From assembly GCF_047663525.1 (NCBI RefSeq), contig NC_092621.1, positions 11,350,501 through 11,414,500 on the forward strand: a DNA stretch of 64,000 nt, given 5' to 3'. The stretch comes from Anas platyrhynchos. Lineage: Eukaryota; Chordata; Aves; Anseriformes; Anatidae. Shown here in pieces: positions 1 through 11,439 of this stretch. Numbering within the stretch: the first letter of the stretch is position 1; each line of letters begins with the position of its first letter. Below the pieces are notes generated by a model that had not been told where the DNA came from, ran no database searches, and saw only the letters and a list, made by a program, of their open reading frames with translations. The position numbers were made by a program, and so were the translations under genes.

Positions 1-273
1 GACAGGGTTGGGGCAGCCACAGCTTGCCTGGGCAGCCTGCGCCAGCACCTTCACACCTGAGAGTGAAGAATTTCCTCCTGACCTCTACCCTAAACCTCTC
101 CTCGTTTTACTTTACAACCATGCCCTCGTCCTGATCGCCCACCAGCCGCTCTCCATCTGCCTCACAACCCCCCTCCAACTACCAAAAAGCCGCAGCGGGG
201 TCCCCCCGGGAGCCTCTTCTCCTTCACATCCCCAAACCCCCCAAACCCCCCAAACCCCCCAAACCCCCCGCAC
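1..273 (-). other. GOLPH3: Start of GOLPH3 intron 1 (partial)
   Basis: This begins with the splice donor GTGCGG at 273-268. The G-run array at 230-269 follows directly on the transcribed strand. The remainder is ordinary GC-moderate intron with no other recognisable element. Open frames across it in either strand lack homology to anything I recognise. Confidence 0.85.
230..269 (-). repeat. (GGGGGGTTT)n array at GOLPH3 intron 1 donor
   Basis: On the plus strand there are five C-runs (230-233, 237-242, 246-251, 255-260, 264-269) separated by AAA. On the transcribed minus strand this is four runs of six G and one of four G, each separated by TTT, starting at intron position +5. The pattern fits the four-run definition of an intramolecular G-quadruplex with 3-nt loops, in both non-template DNA and pre-mRNA. 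Confidence 0.95.
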
Positions 274-489
274 CTCGCGGTCCTTGAGGCCGAGGAGCAG
301 CACCTCCTCCATCAGGGTGAGCCGCGTCTCCTTGGAGTCGCCCTTCTCGTCGTCCCCCGGCTCGTCCCGCCGCCCTTCGTCCTCGGGGCCGCCGCCGGCC
401 CCCCGCTCCTTGTCGGCGGCCGCGGCGCTGCGGGAAGCCTCGGTGCGGCGCTGCACCAGGCCGGAGCTGCGCTGGGTGAGGGAAGTCAT
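274..489 (-). CDS. GOLPH3: GOLPH3 coding exon 1 (Golgi phosphoprotein 3, N-terminus)
   Basis: Seen: an ATG at 489 (context GGCC-ATG-A) opens 72 codons beginning MTSLTQRSSGLVQRRTEASR. An acidic, Gly/Asp/Glu-rich low-complexity stretch follows (about residues 25-52), then ETRLTLMEEVLLLGLKDRE. The frame ends at GAG followed by a GT donor (273-272). Known: GOLPH3 is a peripheral trans-Golgi protein that binds PI4P and links the membrane to MYO18A and retromer/COPI-dependent glycosyltransferase sorting. Human GOLPH3 has the same N-terminus, a disordered linker and then the GPP34 domain, which begins around the LTLMEEVLLLGL segment. The domain continues in exons beyond the left edge, so only about a quarter of the protein is here. 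Inference: phase-0 donor, with the next exon expected to start with Gly-Tyr. Identity is near certain; the linker differs in length from human. Confidence 0.96.
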
Positions 490-1090
490 GGCCGGAGGCG
501 GCGGGGAGAAGGAGGACGAGGGGTGGAGGGGAGGCTCGGCGACCGCTGGGGAGGGAGAGGAGGAGGAAGAAGAGGAGGAGGAGGAGGAAGGCGCAGGAGC
601 CGCTCCCGCCTCGGCCCTACCCGCACCGCGGCTGCGGCCGGCCGGCCGGGCTCATGGGGAGCGGGGCTCGGCCGAGGCGGGGGGAGAACGAGGGGGAGGC
701 GGCGGCGGGGGCCGGAACCGAGACCGGGACCGGGGCCGGGGCCGGGGCCGGGGTCCCCCCCTGCGGCGGCCGAGCTGGCGGAGGCGGCTCCTGGCGCAAT
801 ATGGCGGCGCGGGCTGATGTCAGCGGAGGATGTGGCAGCGGCGGCCGGGGGGGAGGCACCGGAAAGGGCCGCGGGCGGCGGCGGTGGCGGCGGCGGGGAT
901 GGCGGCGGAGCCAGCGCTGTCCCCGCCTCCCGCGCGGCTCCGCTCCGCCCTGAGGGGAGGATGAGGGGTGTGGGGGGGGTTAACGGTGAGCTGAGGGGCG
1001 GAGAGGGAGGGAGGCGGACACGGAGCCCACGGGGGTGTCCCCTCAGGAGCCGTGGGTCTCCAGGGAAAGGGGCAGTGTCCTGCTGACCGC
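490..1090 (-). promoter_or_regulatory. GOLPH3: GOLPH3 CpG-island promoter and 5' UTR
   Basis: The segment is very GC-rich with dense CpG and contains (CGG)n, (GGA)n and GGGGCC-type runs. It lies immediately upstream of the GOLPH3 start codon. A YY1-type motif (ATATGGCGGC, about 798-807) and a CRE/ATF-like TGATGTCA (about 817-824) sit about 310-340 bp upstream of the ATG, so transcription probably starts near there; the exact start cannot be read from sequence. Long open frames through this island on both strands are a GC-content effect: they are low-complexity Gly/Arg/Pro/Glu runs. The island fades by about 1090. Confidence 0.8.
798..824. promoter_or_regulatory. YY1-like and CRE-like motifs in GOLPH3 promoter
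   Basis: An ATATGGCGGC core matches the YY1 consensus (AANATGGCGGC). It is followed by TGATGTCA, one base from the palindromic CRE TGACGTCA. Such YY1 sites commonly lie just downstream of housekeeping-gene start sites. This is a motif match only; binding is inferred. Confidence 0.45.
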
Positions 1091-1539
1091 CCTGGCTCGG
1101 CTTTGTGTCGGTTTCAGCCGCCCGGTTGCTGCCACAGCCCTCTGGATGTGTGTGTGTGGTATATAAACGTTATGTATAAACACAGCGACCGAGCTCAAGC
1201 TGTATTTTGATCGTAGCCGCCTGAACAAACGCAATCCTTTGTCCCCAAGGCACCTTCGATCCCTCCCGTGTGCCTGCCCAACACCTCGCCACCAGCAGTG
1301 CCACTGCTCCGGCCACAAACAGAGGCAACGCAACTTCTCTTCCCACGCACTTCTCTCCTTTTTACCCAGTTCAAGCACTGAGGTGGTGTGTTGCACCAAA
1401 ACTTCAAACTATCAAAGCCAAATCCCACATGTATTCATTCCAAGACAATGCGTTTTGTTGCGGAATAAAGCCGCCTTTGACGCAAGGACGGCCTGCACTC
1501 CAGGGGTAGGATAGACTCCAAGTCACTTTGTAAATGACT

Positions 1540-2190
1540 TTATGCTCCATCATTTCCCAAACACGCTGATTTTAATATCATCTGCCAGCATTACTTAGTG
1601 ATCATTCAGTATCACTTCTTCAAGGTCATCGATAAAACAGAACAGCAGAGGAGCAAAACTGGTCACTGGAGGACCTTGTAGACCCTGACACACTGAATCA
1701 CTGACACGTGTTTGCTAATCATTCCTCTTACATATTTTGAGGCCCACCAATTATACACAGTCTAGTTTTTTTTTTTTTTTTTTATATGTGTGTTTGTGTG
1801 TGTGTGTGTGGTTTTTGTTTGTTTGTTTTTAATTAAGATGTTTGCTGTACCAAGTCAGATGGCAACAGAAGCTTAAGGGGATAACATCATCATTGTTTTT
1901 ATCAAATAAGCATTTGCCTGAAGAAGAGATACCACAACAGCATTACAAGACGTGCTTTGTGGAAATGTCTTTTCTGAGTAGTAATTATAATCAAATCTTT
2001 ATTAATTTAGTCCTATATAAGCCACTCTGATATCTTGTTGAGGATTATGATCAAGATGACAGGCATGTAATTAACTTGGCTCATCCCTTGTACCTTCTGA
2101 ATTAGCTTTCTTCCAGTTCTTTGGAACTCCCAAGATTTATTGAAAAGAAATCAAAAAGAAGTTCCAAAAGGATCTTCTAAAAACCTGTAT
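1540..2190 (-). mobile_element. Possible ancient LINE (CR1/L2-like) relic
   Basis: Two patches resemble the antisense of a CR1/L2 reverse transcriptase. About 1600-1690 carries a degraded 'ATCGATAAAACAGAAC ... ACTGG ... GGAGGACC' pattern, which corresponds to the NIF-NDL ... RT region seen in the clear CR1 at 8752-9710. About 2045-2140 carries 'GACAGGCATGTAATTAAC ... TTCTTCCAGTTCTTTGG', another recurring antisense LINE pattern. No frame survives. The match is by eye and weak, and unique sequence cannot be excluded. Confidence 0.3.
1766..1825. repeat. Poly-T / (TG)n / (GTTT)n simple repeat
   Basis: A run of about 18 T is followed by an ATGTGTG...TGTGTG dinucleotide stretch and a GTTT-type run. 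Confidence 0.9.
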
Positions 2191-3019
2191 GCAACTTACC
2201 CTGGCTTACTGATTACAAATTACGTAGTTCTAAGAAAAATTCAAACAACAGAAGTACACTGTTAATGGAAAGCATTTCATCATTATATTATATGATAAAA
2301 CATTCATATTTCCCCAGAATGCAAAGGTTTAACATTTTTTAAAAAGAGTTGTTGCTAAAAATTCATGCATTTCCCTCTAGCAATTTCATTGTTACATTCT
2401 CCTTGCACCTGTATTAATTTCTCGGTTTCTTTCTGCTGGCAAAAAATTCTCTTCATCACATTTTTTTTTCTTTAATTAACAAAGCAGTATTATCCTCTCA
2501 TTTCTTATCAATACATTGCACTGTTTGGGCTGTTAAAATTGTTTTCATTTCCTACTACAGCATTTTAACTGTGTTCATTTTTTGCCCTGATTACATTTTA
2601 AGAGTTAACTGGTAGAGTGTTCATTGGCAGTTCCTAGTTATCAATGTGTTTTTTTGGTTTGGGTCCTTTTCTAGAGAGCCCCATTATTTTCAGTTTTCTG
2701 AAAATTGCTTTTTAAAAGCAGTAGCCAACTATTCTGTTGATTTGCCTGCTTTTCTGTTTTGTGTTACAAAAGTGATCAAGTAGGATCACTTACAAGTTAA
2801 TAATAATTTAATATTTTGTTGACTGACTTCATGTTAGGATGGGGTGTACTTTGAAATTCCATACATTACTTGATAGAGTCACCTTTCTGATTTACACACT
2901 CAGATGTTTGCATGAATTTAATGGTGTCATTTCTGATTCCTTATCATTTATCATTGAACTCAACTAATGAACTCAGAGTCAATCAAATTAAGAATGCCTA
3001 TCATTGAATTTTGAGATGA

Positions 3020-3024
<5 letters not shown>

Positions 3025-3052
<28 letters not shown>
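3025..3052. repeat. Poly-T tract
   Basis: An almost pure T homopolymer of about 28 bases in intergenic DNA. Confidence 0.9.
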
Positions 3053-3056
<4 letters not shown>

Positions 3057-6000
3057 CCATTGCAACACTGATAGACAAAACCAAAACTTGAATGAAAAGG
3101 ATATCAAAGGAGGCATTTCAGCATCAGATTTCAGTGGTGTTTATCCTTTGTACACTACCAAGAGCTGTTGTTTCAGAAGGGGGACCACACAGCTTGTTGG
3201 ATCCTCACCTAGGAGGTCCTAATGTGCCATATCACAACCTCCTTCTCATCTGCATTTATTTTACAGTACCAGGGTATATTTTAAATATATTTCTGAGTCA
3301 TATGTGGCTTTATCAGGAGTTCAGAAGGCTGTAACCCCCAGCCCTGTGCTTGGTAGTGGCTGCTGCAATGTATGCTTCCTGTCGTTGTGTTGTCACTGGG
3401 CATGTCACTCCCCCTGCCCCAACTCCAGTGTCCCCCAACCTGAGAGATGAGGGGCTAGATCTGTGACGTTCTGTTAAGAACCAATAATGCAAAAGCAGGG
3501 GCTGTAGTCCATTAAATAGTTTTTGTTTGTCTTAGAGTAATTTGACCTTGTAACGCATCCCTGTTTATTCTTATGCCAGTATCTGGCAGAATTTCTATTA
3601 ACAGTTGCCGATGAGTCTAAATTATCTGTACTAGAACTTCAAAAGTACCTGGGTTTTTTGAACTGCTGCCAGCCCCCTGGGAAGGAGAAATGAAAGGGAA
3701 AATAGCAAAGGCATGAATCTTAGTCTCTTGTTTTGTTTTGTGCTGGTTGCAGTTCCCATGATTTACTTCACAGTGGGAGCAGGGCTTACCTCTAATGTCA
3801 GCAGAAAAACTGATTAACAAACGGAATGCAAATGTCTTGGGATAGCAGGTAAAACAAAGAGTAATGTTGTTTAATAAGCAGGAGGTCACCTGCTATTCAC
3901 TTTCAACAAATGCATTGTAGCTTGAACATCCGGAGCATGACACAGAGCTGGTTAAATCTAGAACAAGATACTGCTGGGCAGATTTTTCTCTTGAAGGACA
4001 ATCAGCTTAATAGCATGTGCTGGTTCTGAGACTGATAGCAAGAGTACAGAAGTGGTTTTCTAGAAGAAACAGCAGCCAGTTGCCAGCTCTCCTACAGCTT
4101 CACCATCCAGTGGTTTTGCCAGTTGGTCTTGTTTACATTCCTATCTGTGTCTTCCATTCCCTTGCAGTGAAAGTTTGCCACTCCCAGCTATGCCACTGCA
4201 AACTGGTGTCAGGAGCAGCTGTTGGAAAATATAATATCAAAAAACAAAACAAAACAAAACACATAATATTTACCCCATACCATTTCAGAAATCTATTGAC
4301 AGGAAGCCTTGCAAATAGGCACCATATCATTGCTGAAGGAGCTCTTGTACACAATGTGGAAACCAGTAGACAGAAGGAAAGGGAGACAGGGATTTCTTAA
4401 GGCTAAACCATCCTTAAAACCATGCTGATTACACGCATGCTGCTTAAGTGCTGCAGCAGACATTAATAATAAAAAACAATTTGAAGGAACAAAATATCTT
4501 CTGAGAATTGTTCCATCCACTGTTACCAGCTCCAAGAACAGGATTTTGACTTGCAGTAAGAATCAAGATGCTGAAAGATGCAGAGTGATGAGAGGGTTAT
4601 TGGGCAAGAGAAGTGACCAGACAAATGTGCAATATTATAAGAGGGAAGAAACCAGAGTTGGTGGTCGACTGTAAAAATCACATCTCGTACACAGTGGATG
4701 CATAATAGTCTCTATCCTTTCCGCTCTTTCAGTTTCAGCTGTACCTGTTTTACTCATATCGTGTTGTTTTGGTTACCCAATAAATTTTTCACTAGCCAGT
4801 GTAGACCAGCTGGCATTTTTTTTTTAGTTTTAGGAATAAACCTTACAAGACTAGCAGCACATTTTGCTAAGTTAAAAGCACCAACTGATATGTCTCTTTC
4901 TGTCCATACAACAAACCCACGCTTTAACAGCTGTTAGCACTCAATCATTAGACATAATTCAGATTATCAGTTCACAAGGTCAAAGTTCAGCAATATATCT
5001 TTTCCAAGAAACCTCTTTTTAAGTCTCTACCTTGGCGTGATTTAAAGATGTTTTCTCAAAAATATGAAGAATTATTCCATATTTGACATAGAATGTATCA
5101 GTAAATGAAGAACTCGCAAATTACTTTCAGTGGCATAGTGCCAGATGTTAATACCTAGCTCATATAAAATCAGATTAGCCATTAAGTCAGTAAAAAGATT
5201 TCTTTTAACTTCACAGGGCTTTCAGTGAAAATTTTAGTACTGCTTTTATTTTTTTATATATACAAAATCAATAAACTGTTGTGATTTTGTTTTGTTTTGT
5301 TTTTGCAGACTGTGACAAAAATTTTAGGAAAAACAAAAACAAACATGGAAAGGTATTAGTCACATTTTCTCATTTCATAAAGCATTTTCTTCATTCCACG
5401 TATTTCCAGATCCTCTCATCTTCTGTGGAGTTCAGATGATTGCTAGTTCCTGAAATCATTGTATTTTAATAGCATCTTCTCCCTGTGTTTGAGTGGTGCT
5501 GTTCAGTAGCAAAAATCTGTACTTGTTATTTTAATATAGCAATTATAGTACCGAAATCATAAAGGCAAAAGTATCAGTTAAGGTTCTATTTCCAACAAAG
5601 ATGTGCTTTCATTTCTACACATTGGTTCAATTCAACCAGCATCACTAGGAAAAATGTGCAGCTTTCTTACCATGTTCAATGAGTAAAGTCCCATGAAACA
5701 AACACAAAAACTGTCATTGGTATTTGGCAAAACTGAAAATGCTTAATGCAATCGATTTTATATAAACTCAGTTTTGAAAAAGCTTTATTTCACTTCCCAT
5801 GTAACAAATGCTTTACTGTCTGTTCCTTTAAAAGTATATAAATACTCATCAACTCATTAAAAAAAAATACATAAAGCCAGATGGTGCAAAGGAAATGTTT
5901 CCAAGGAGTTGCAATTTACAAGATGAATAGTGATTAGAACAGTATTTTTTTTGTCTAATTAGAGGATACTCACATTCATGCAGAAGTGTGTATAGAACAC

Positions 6001-6177
6001 ATGCCCATGACTTTTGGTAGGTTTGCACCTTCTACTTATATCCAACGATTCATGCAAAGATAATCAAATAATGAGTGATAATTTTAGAACATAGTAAATG
6101 TTCTTTTTTTAAAAAAAAATGTTCTTTTTTTTTTTTTTTTTTTTAAACAAACAAACAAAAAAACATTGAGGGAGAAA

Positions 6178-6202
6178 TATAATAATAATAATAATAATAA
6201 TT
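6178..6202. repeat. (AAT)n microsatellite
   Basis: About eight uninterrupted AAT units, just downstream of a T homopolymer (about 6124-6144) and an AAAC-rich stretch. Confidence 0.9.
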
Positions 6203-8751
6203 TCCAGATCTAGTGGTCCTATCAACTCAGTGTGTGAGCAGGTGGGGAAAGGGAAATGGAAGAAAAAGAAATATTTGGTAGCAGCCATCTTGAAGCCTCT
6301 ATGAAGTGAGGACATAAAGCTGTATTTTCAAGGAACCTTCTTCCTGAGAACTCAGACAAGCACATTGCGGGGTCTGGTCTGTGCCTGGGCAAGGCTGCAC
6401 GCCTGCCTTGCACTTACTCCTGAGGGCAGCCAGGCTGTGATCACAGTGAACACCAGAAGGTTTGGGAGTTTGGCCCAGATGATAATGCCTTCCATGATAC
6501 CTTCTACTCAGGGAGCTCAAAGCCTGTGATAAGGATTCGTAGATTAAAAATGCCAACATCTCTGGGTTATGCTTCTCCCTGGCTCACCAAGTCAAAACGG
6601 CATGGCAGCACTTCTAATTAGCTAGGTTTATTTCACTTAAATTCTTCTTTGAAAACACAGAACAAAGTCTTGTGCTACTCAAGTGTTACATATAGAGCAC
6701 TGTGTCTTACCATCTTGCTGTGGACTTTGCACTGCCATTGCCGTCACAACCTGTTAGAAACTAAATGTAGATTTGATTGTGACAGGACAAGAAACAAAAT
6801 TCCAGTTGTCTGGAGGGGATGTACTTGATCTTCGTGGGGTGGAGGAGGCAAGAAGTGAGACTGCTCACTCAGCAGCAGAGCACCCTGCCAGGCACTGCTC
6901 TTTTTCTCAATTTTGACTGAATTTCAGGCACCTCCATAGACTGTGAAGGAGAAATCTTGAAAAAATTGTCCTGTGAACATTTCCCACAGGGATAAAACAA
7001 GCCAAACGTGGATTGATTTTCTTTGGGTGAACTCTGCACTGAACAATGTCTGTGCAACCATCTATCTTTAATATTGTAAAATAACATTATCACTAGATCA
7101 TTTCTATGTGACGGCTTTTAAAAAGATTGCACCAGCTAGCACTTTACTATCAACACAAACATTGATTCATACGTTTGATGATAAAGAACTGGTGTTCCAA
7201 CAGAAAGCTCTTCATGGAAAGACACTTTTGAATGAAATCTACTCTGCAGACCACATTCTTAAAGTAATAATTTGAATTGGTGGGACAAATGCAACTCAGG
7301 ATGTTACCTGCATAGTATAAATTGAAGAGTGTTGGAGCATGAAATACAACATAATCTCTGAGGCCACCTGGTTATTTAAAAGCATGTTACTGCCCCGTTG
7401 AATAAGCACATTTCCATAAGTACTGATTGTGTTGTTAGGAGCTCATTAATGACTATAAATACGTATGAGTTCCTGCTGTGTACTTGTGCGGCCCCATGCA
7501 CAAGACAACCTGCACATGGCAAAGATGATGTACAATATCCAAACATGGGACACAAGGGTGTCTGATAACTGAGTATCTCCATTTTTTTTTTTTTTTTTTT
7601 AATACTAGTATTTGTAGCAATCACTGTGGATTCAAACAGAGCAGAAACTTGACTACATAATCTGGAATGATCTCACAAGTCATGGCAAAGCAGTAATGTT
7701 ACAATCAGCCTTGTACACTTAGGCTACTCATGTTCCTGCCTTTTAGTGGACCTTTTTTCCCTTTCAAAACTAGACTGAGGAAGAAGAGAGGGCATTTGGG
7801 GCTTCATTTTTGAAGCCAAACAGCTCTAAAAACGAACTGTATAGCTGGAAACATTAGACCAGAGTGATGATTCTTTTATTTTCTTTTTTTTTTTTTTTTT
7901 AGGGATCTGGTCCAGTTTTGAGGGCATGCATGTCACCTAAGAGTAAAATCCTGTGCAAAACACTATGCTTTCACTTCTTTATTGGATGCTTCCAACTGAG
8001 TTGAAATCAGTCCAGTGCAGGACAGTCTGGCTTGGGAATGCTGGATTTGAGGTAGTTCCACATCCAAAGGGAACCCCACAAGCAGGGATGGTGCACTTGA
8101 GAGTATGACTGGATGTGGGTGTGCTCTTAGGGGGTTTCTTCAGACAGGGTGGGGGGGATGTATTCAGCTATATGAAATTGCTGGCTTGCTGATGGCAAGA
8201 TATGTAAAGGTAATAATGTTGATGGCATTGTTATTTTTCTAAAGGTACTTAGTGGTTGCAGAAGCTAGCTTTGTACAGGGTGAAAGAAGCTTTCCTTTCT
8301 TCTTGAGTCCATCTACTATTAGTCAAACTACAGCTTCAAGCATGATATTGATCCCTGTTGGCCGCAAACCTCAGGCTACTACAGCAGTAGCAACATGTGG
8401 CAGCTGGCCATCGGGCAGGTTTCCCTTGCAGTTGTAGGGCTCGCTACAGAACAAAACCTCCCAAAACATGCCTTTCACAGCCACCAGAGGCAATCTGATG
8501 CTCACAGTGGTCATGGAAGCCAGGATTAGATCCTTAGGACTCCAACAACTTCCCCGAGGAGGAGAGAAAAAAAGGAAAGAGCATCAAAATTATTGCCACG
8601 CACTCTACAATGAAAGTTAGAAACAAAAATTCAGTAGAGAAACACAGAGGGTGACTGGAAAAAGAAATACATCCAGCAGCATAAGGCGGTGGTCCTGGCA
8701 TGGTCCAGAATCCTCCAGATAAAACCAATGCATCTGCATGGGTGCAGCAGG

Positions 8752-9710
8752 GAATCACAGAATCATAGAATCGTTAAGGTTGGAAAAGACCTTCAGGATC
8801 ATCTTGGCCAACCATTCCCCTACCCCCAATGCCACCCACTAAACCATGCCCCTAAGCACCACGTCCAACCTTTTCTTGAACACCCCCAGGGACAGTGACT
8901 CCACCACCTCCCTGGGCAACCCGTCCCAGTGCCTGACTGCTCTTTCTGAGAAGAAATGTCTCCTCATTTCCAACCTGAACCTCCCCTGGTGCTACTCAAG
9001 GCCATTCCTTCATGTCCAATCACCCCCAGATCCTTTTCCTCTGCACAGCTTTCCAGCCACCCCGCCCTAAGCCTATAACGCTGCATGGGGTAGTTGTGGC
9101 CAAAGGGCAGGACCGGGCACTTAGCCACGTTGAACTTTCTCCCACGGGCCTCTGCCCATCGATCCAACCTGTCCAGGGCCTTCCTACCCTGCAGCAGATC
9201 AACACTTCCCCCCAGCTTGGTGTCAGCTGCAAACTTACTGAGGGTGCACTCAATTCCCTCATCCAAGTCATCCGTAAATATATTGAAGAGGATGAGCCCC
9301 AACACTGACCCCTGGGGAAAACCTCTGGTGACCAGTTACCAGCTGGATTTCACTCCATTCACCACCACTCTCTGGGCCTGGCCATCCAGGCAGTTCTTAA
9401 CCCAGCGAAGAGTGTGCTTGTTCAAGCCATGGGCTGCCAGCTCCTCCAGGAGAATACTGGGGGACACTGTGTCAAAACCCTGTTGAAGTCTACGTAGACA
9501 ACGTCAACAGCCTTTCCCTCATCCACCAGGCGGGTCACCCAATGGTAGAAGGAGATGAGGTTGGTCAGGCAGGACTTGCCTTTCATGAACCCATGCTGGC
9601 TGGGCCTAATCCCCTGGTTGTCCTGCACATGCTGTGTGATTGCACTCAAGATGACCTGTTCCATCACCTTCCCTGGCACAAAGGTCAGGCTGACAGGCAT
9701 GGAGTTCCCC
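8752..9710 (-). mobile_element. CR1 LINE, 5'-truncated and internally deleted
   Basis: Minus orientation. The 3' terminus lies at 8752-8775, where the complement carries CR1-type ATTCTATG/ATTCTGTG units. Reading upstream on the minus strand, the CR1 3' UTR is followed by reverse-transcriptase pieces: [78 protein letters not shown] and EEKDLGV. The element is broken by stops and frame changes (an early stop follows a VNGVKSSW segment). Compared with the copy at 38687-39580, about 390 nt between EKDLGV and the GNGLK region are missing, with the junction near 9015-9030. A dead fossil copy; the 5' boundary near 9710 is approximate. Confidence 0.93.
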
Positions 9711-11439
9711 TCATGAGGAGGATGGAAAAGAATGAGAAGAAGCTGCACAGCACTTCAGTATTTTCACCTGCATAGCGAGTTAGTCAAGATCCTGTCTGGT
9801 TTATAAGTCATCTCTGGAAGATAAATCTCTTTCTGCTCTCACTGAGAGAAGACATATGAGCTTTCCATATTTAACACGGAATATGTCACACTGATGAGTC
9901 AACTTTCCCAATCAAGGTGTCCTACTTTGGTATGTATGGTCTTACTAAATATTTTCACTGATAGTTAGGAAACAGTTTAATTCTCTTTGCCAAATGATAA
10001 AACATTGATTTTATTTAACTATATCCTATACAGTAAGTCCTGCAGAGAAAATTAAAAAAATCTTTTAAAGATCCCTGAACTAAAACTACTCTCACTGTTC
10101 GTATCCTACCTTCTGGAACAGCAAATGCAACTCGTGTTTCTGTAGAACAAACACAAGGAAAAGACATTTAAGCTTTTACTGGCCTTAAGCCTCAAAACGC
10201 ACCTGTGGCTGTCATCCAGCAAGGTGATCTCTGCTGCTTACAGCTCAGCAGCAGGACCAGGTGCTATGCCAAAGCAAAGAAAGCACTCCCTGTCCTGAAA
10301 GCACAGTCCTGTTCTAAAAACCAGCTTTGTGAGAAAAAAAAAAAAAAAAAAGCCTTTAGGAATTTCCCTCTTTTTTGACTGAAATGAGCTCTATTTTCCT
10401 AACTGCAAATTCAGCCTGGAACTGAAGAGCCAAGCTGGCACTTCACCGTCTGCCATAAACATCCAAAGCACGACCTGCACCTGTATGAACCCAGGAGTGT
10501 GAACTGGCCGCAGGTCACAACATCACATTTGAATATGTGTTCACCAGTCAGTGTGAAAATAAAATTAGTACAAGGTGCTAAAGTGTTTCTAACATCCTGT
10601 TTTCTGACAGGAGCTATATCTGGAGTGTGACGAGGCCACGTTGCTCTCAGCTCTACATGTGACTGAACTACACGCTTCAGCAGATGCCTTTTACAAAGGT
10701 GTACTCACAGCTCTTCTCCCCTCTCTGGAGTGCTGACAGTAGTGGGGATTTAATTTTGACACTAACATCAAGAAATACAGCATGGGATGTACATGAGGAC
10801 CAAAACTGTTGAAATAAGAAAAATGCCATTTTTACCACTGTTGAGTGACAAGACCATACTGGAAAGATACTGTAGCACAGAAATAATTTTCAGATTTGAA
10901 AATACATAGATAAACTACTTCAAAGCAGGCTTTTTTTACTATGTCTATTCAGCACAGCTGACAAAAATAATAATAATAAAAAAAAAAACAACAAACACAA
11001 CCCATCAAAATTCCTAATTCTTCTCCGTCTGCCAACTTCCCTCCTGCAGGAAGAGCTCTTTCTTGATCTGGGCAGTTGGCCAGCTCAAAGTCCTATAGGT
11101 TACTCCAGTTGGGAATAAAGCACCTTTGATGCAGTTTGGTTTATTTACAAAAAACACACAGCCCCGCTTCTTTGAGCACAGCTTAAATCAAGCAGCTGGA
11201 GACAGTTTCTTGAAACACAGCTCCTTCAGTCAGCACCCTGACCCCAAAGCCCTCTTGAGGGGCTTCTCTTACCACTTTGAGAAGCAACACGTTTGGTGCT
11301 CCACACTGCCATCTAGCCCACCTCAGAACATGATCTGACTGAGGCACCAAAGTTGCTCATCGTGGTTACGCCGTGATCACCAACCTCAGCACGGGACAGA
11401 CTTCTCCGGCTCAGCTCTGAGGATCTGGTGATAACCAAA
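9711..11439. other. Intergenic between two CR1 copies; no gene seen
   Basis: Unique sequence of ordinary composition with a poly-A tract at about 10328-10347 and an A-rich stretch at about 10967-10990. No recognisable gene or element. Confidence 0.55.

Larger units (their letters stand above)
1091..8751. other. Intergenic, GOLPH3 to first CR1; no gene seen
   Basis: AT-rich single-copy sequence with poly-T tracts (1766-1783, about 3025-3052, about 6124-6144, about 7582-7600, about 7886-7900), a (TG)n stretch (about 1785-1810), an (AAAAC)n stretch (about 4243-4262) and an (AAT)n stretch (about 6178-6202). No open frame here has recognisable homology, splice-consistent structure or compositional bias. 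Confidence 0.6.

Noticed and set aside
229-270. Telomeric repeat or interstitial telomere
   Set aside because: Vertebrate telomeres are TTAGGG; this unit is GGGGGGTTT, so it is a simple G-rich repeat and not an interstitial telomeric sequence.
8-1086. Long plus-strand open frames across the GOLPH3 CpG island (269 and 187 codons)
   Set aside because: They run antisense to GOLPH3 exon 1 and its promoter, consist of Gly/Arg/Pro/Glu low-complexity runs, and owe their length to GC-rich, stop-poor sequence.
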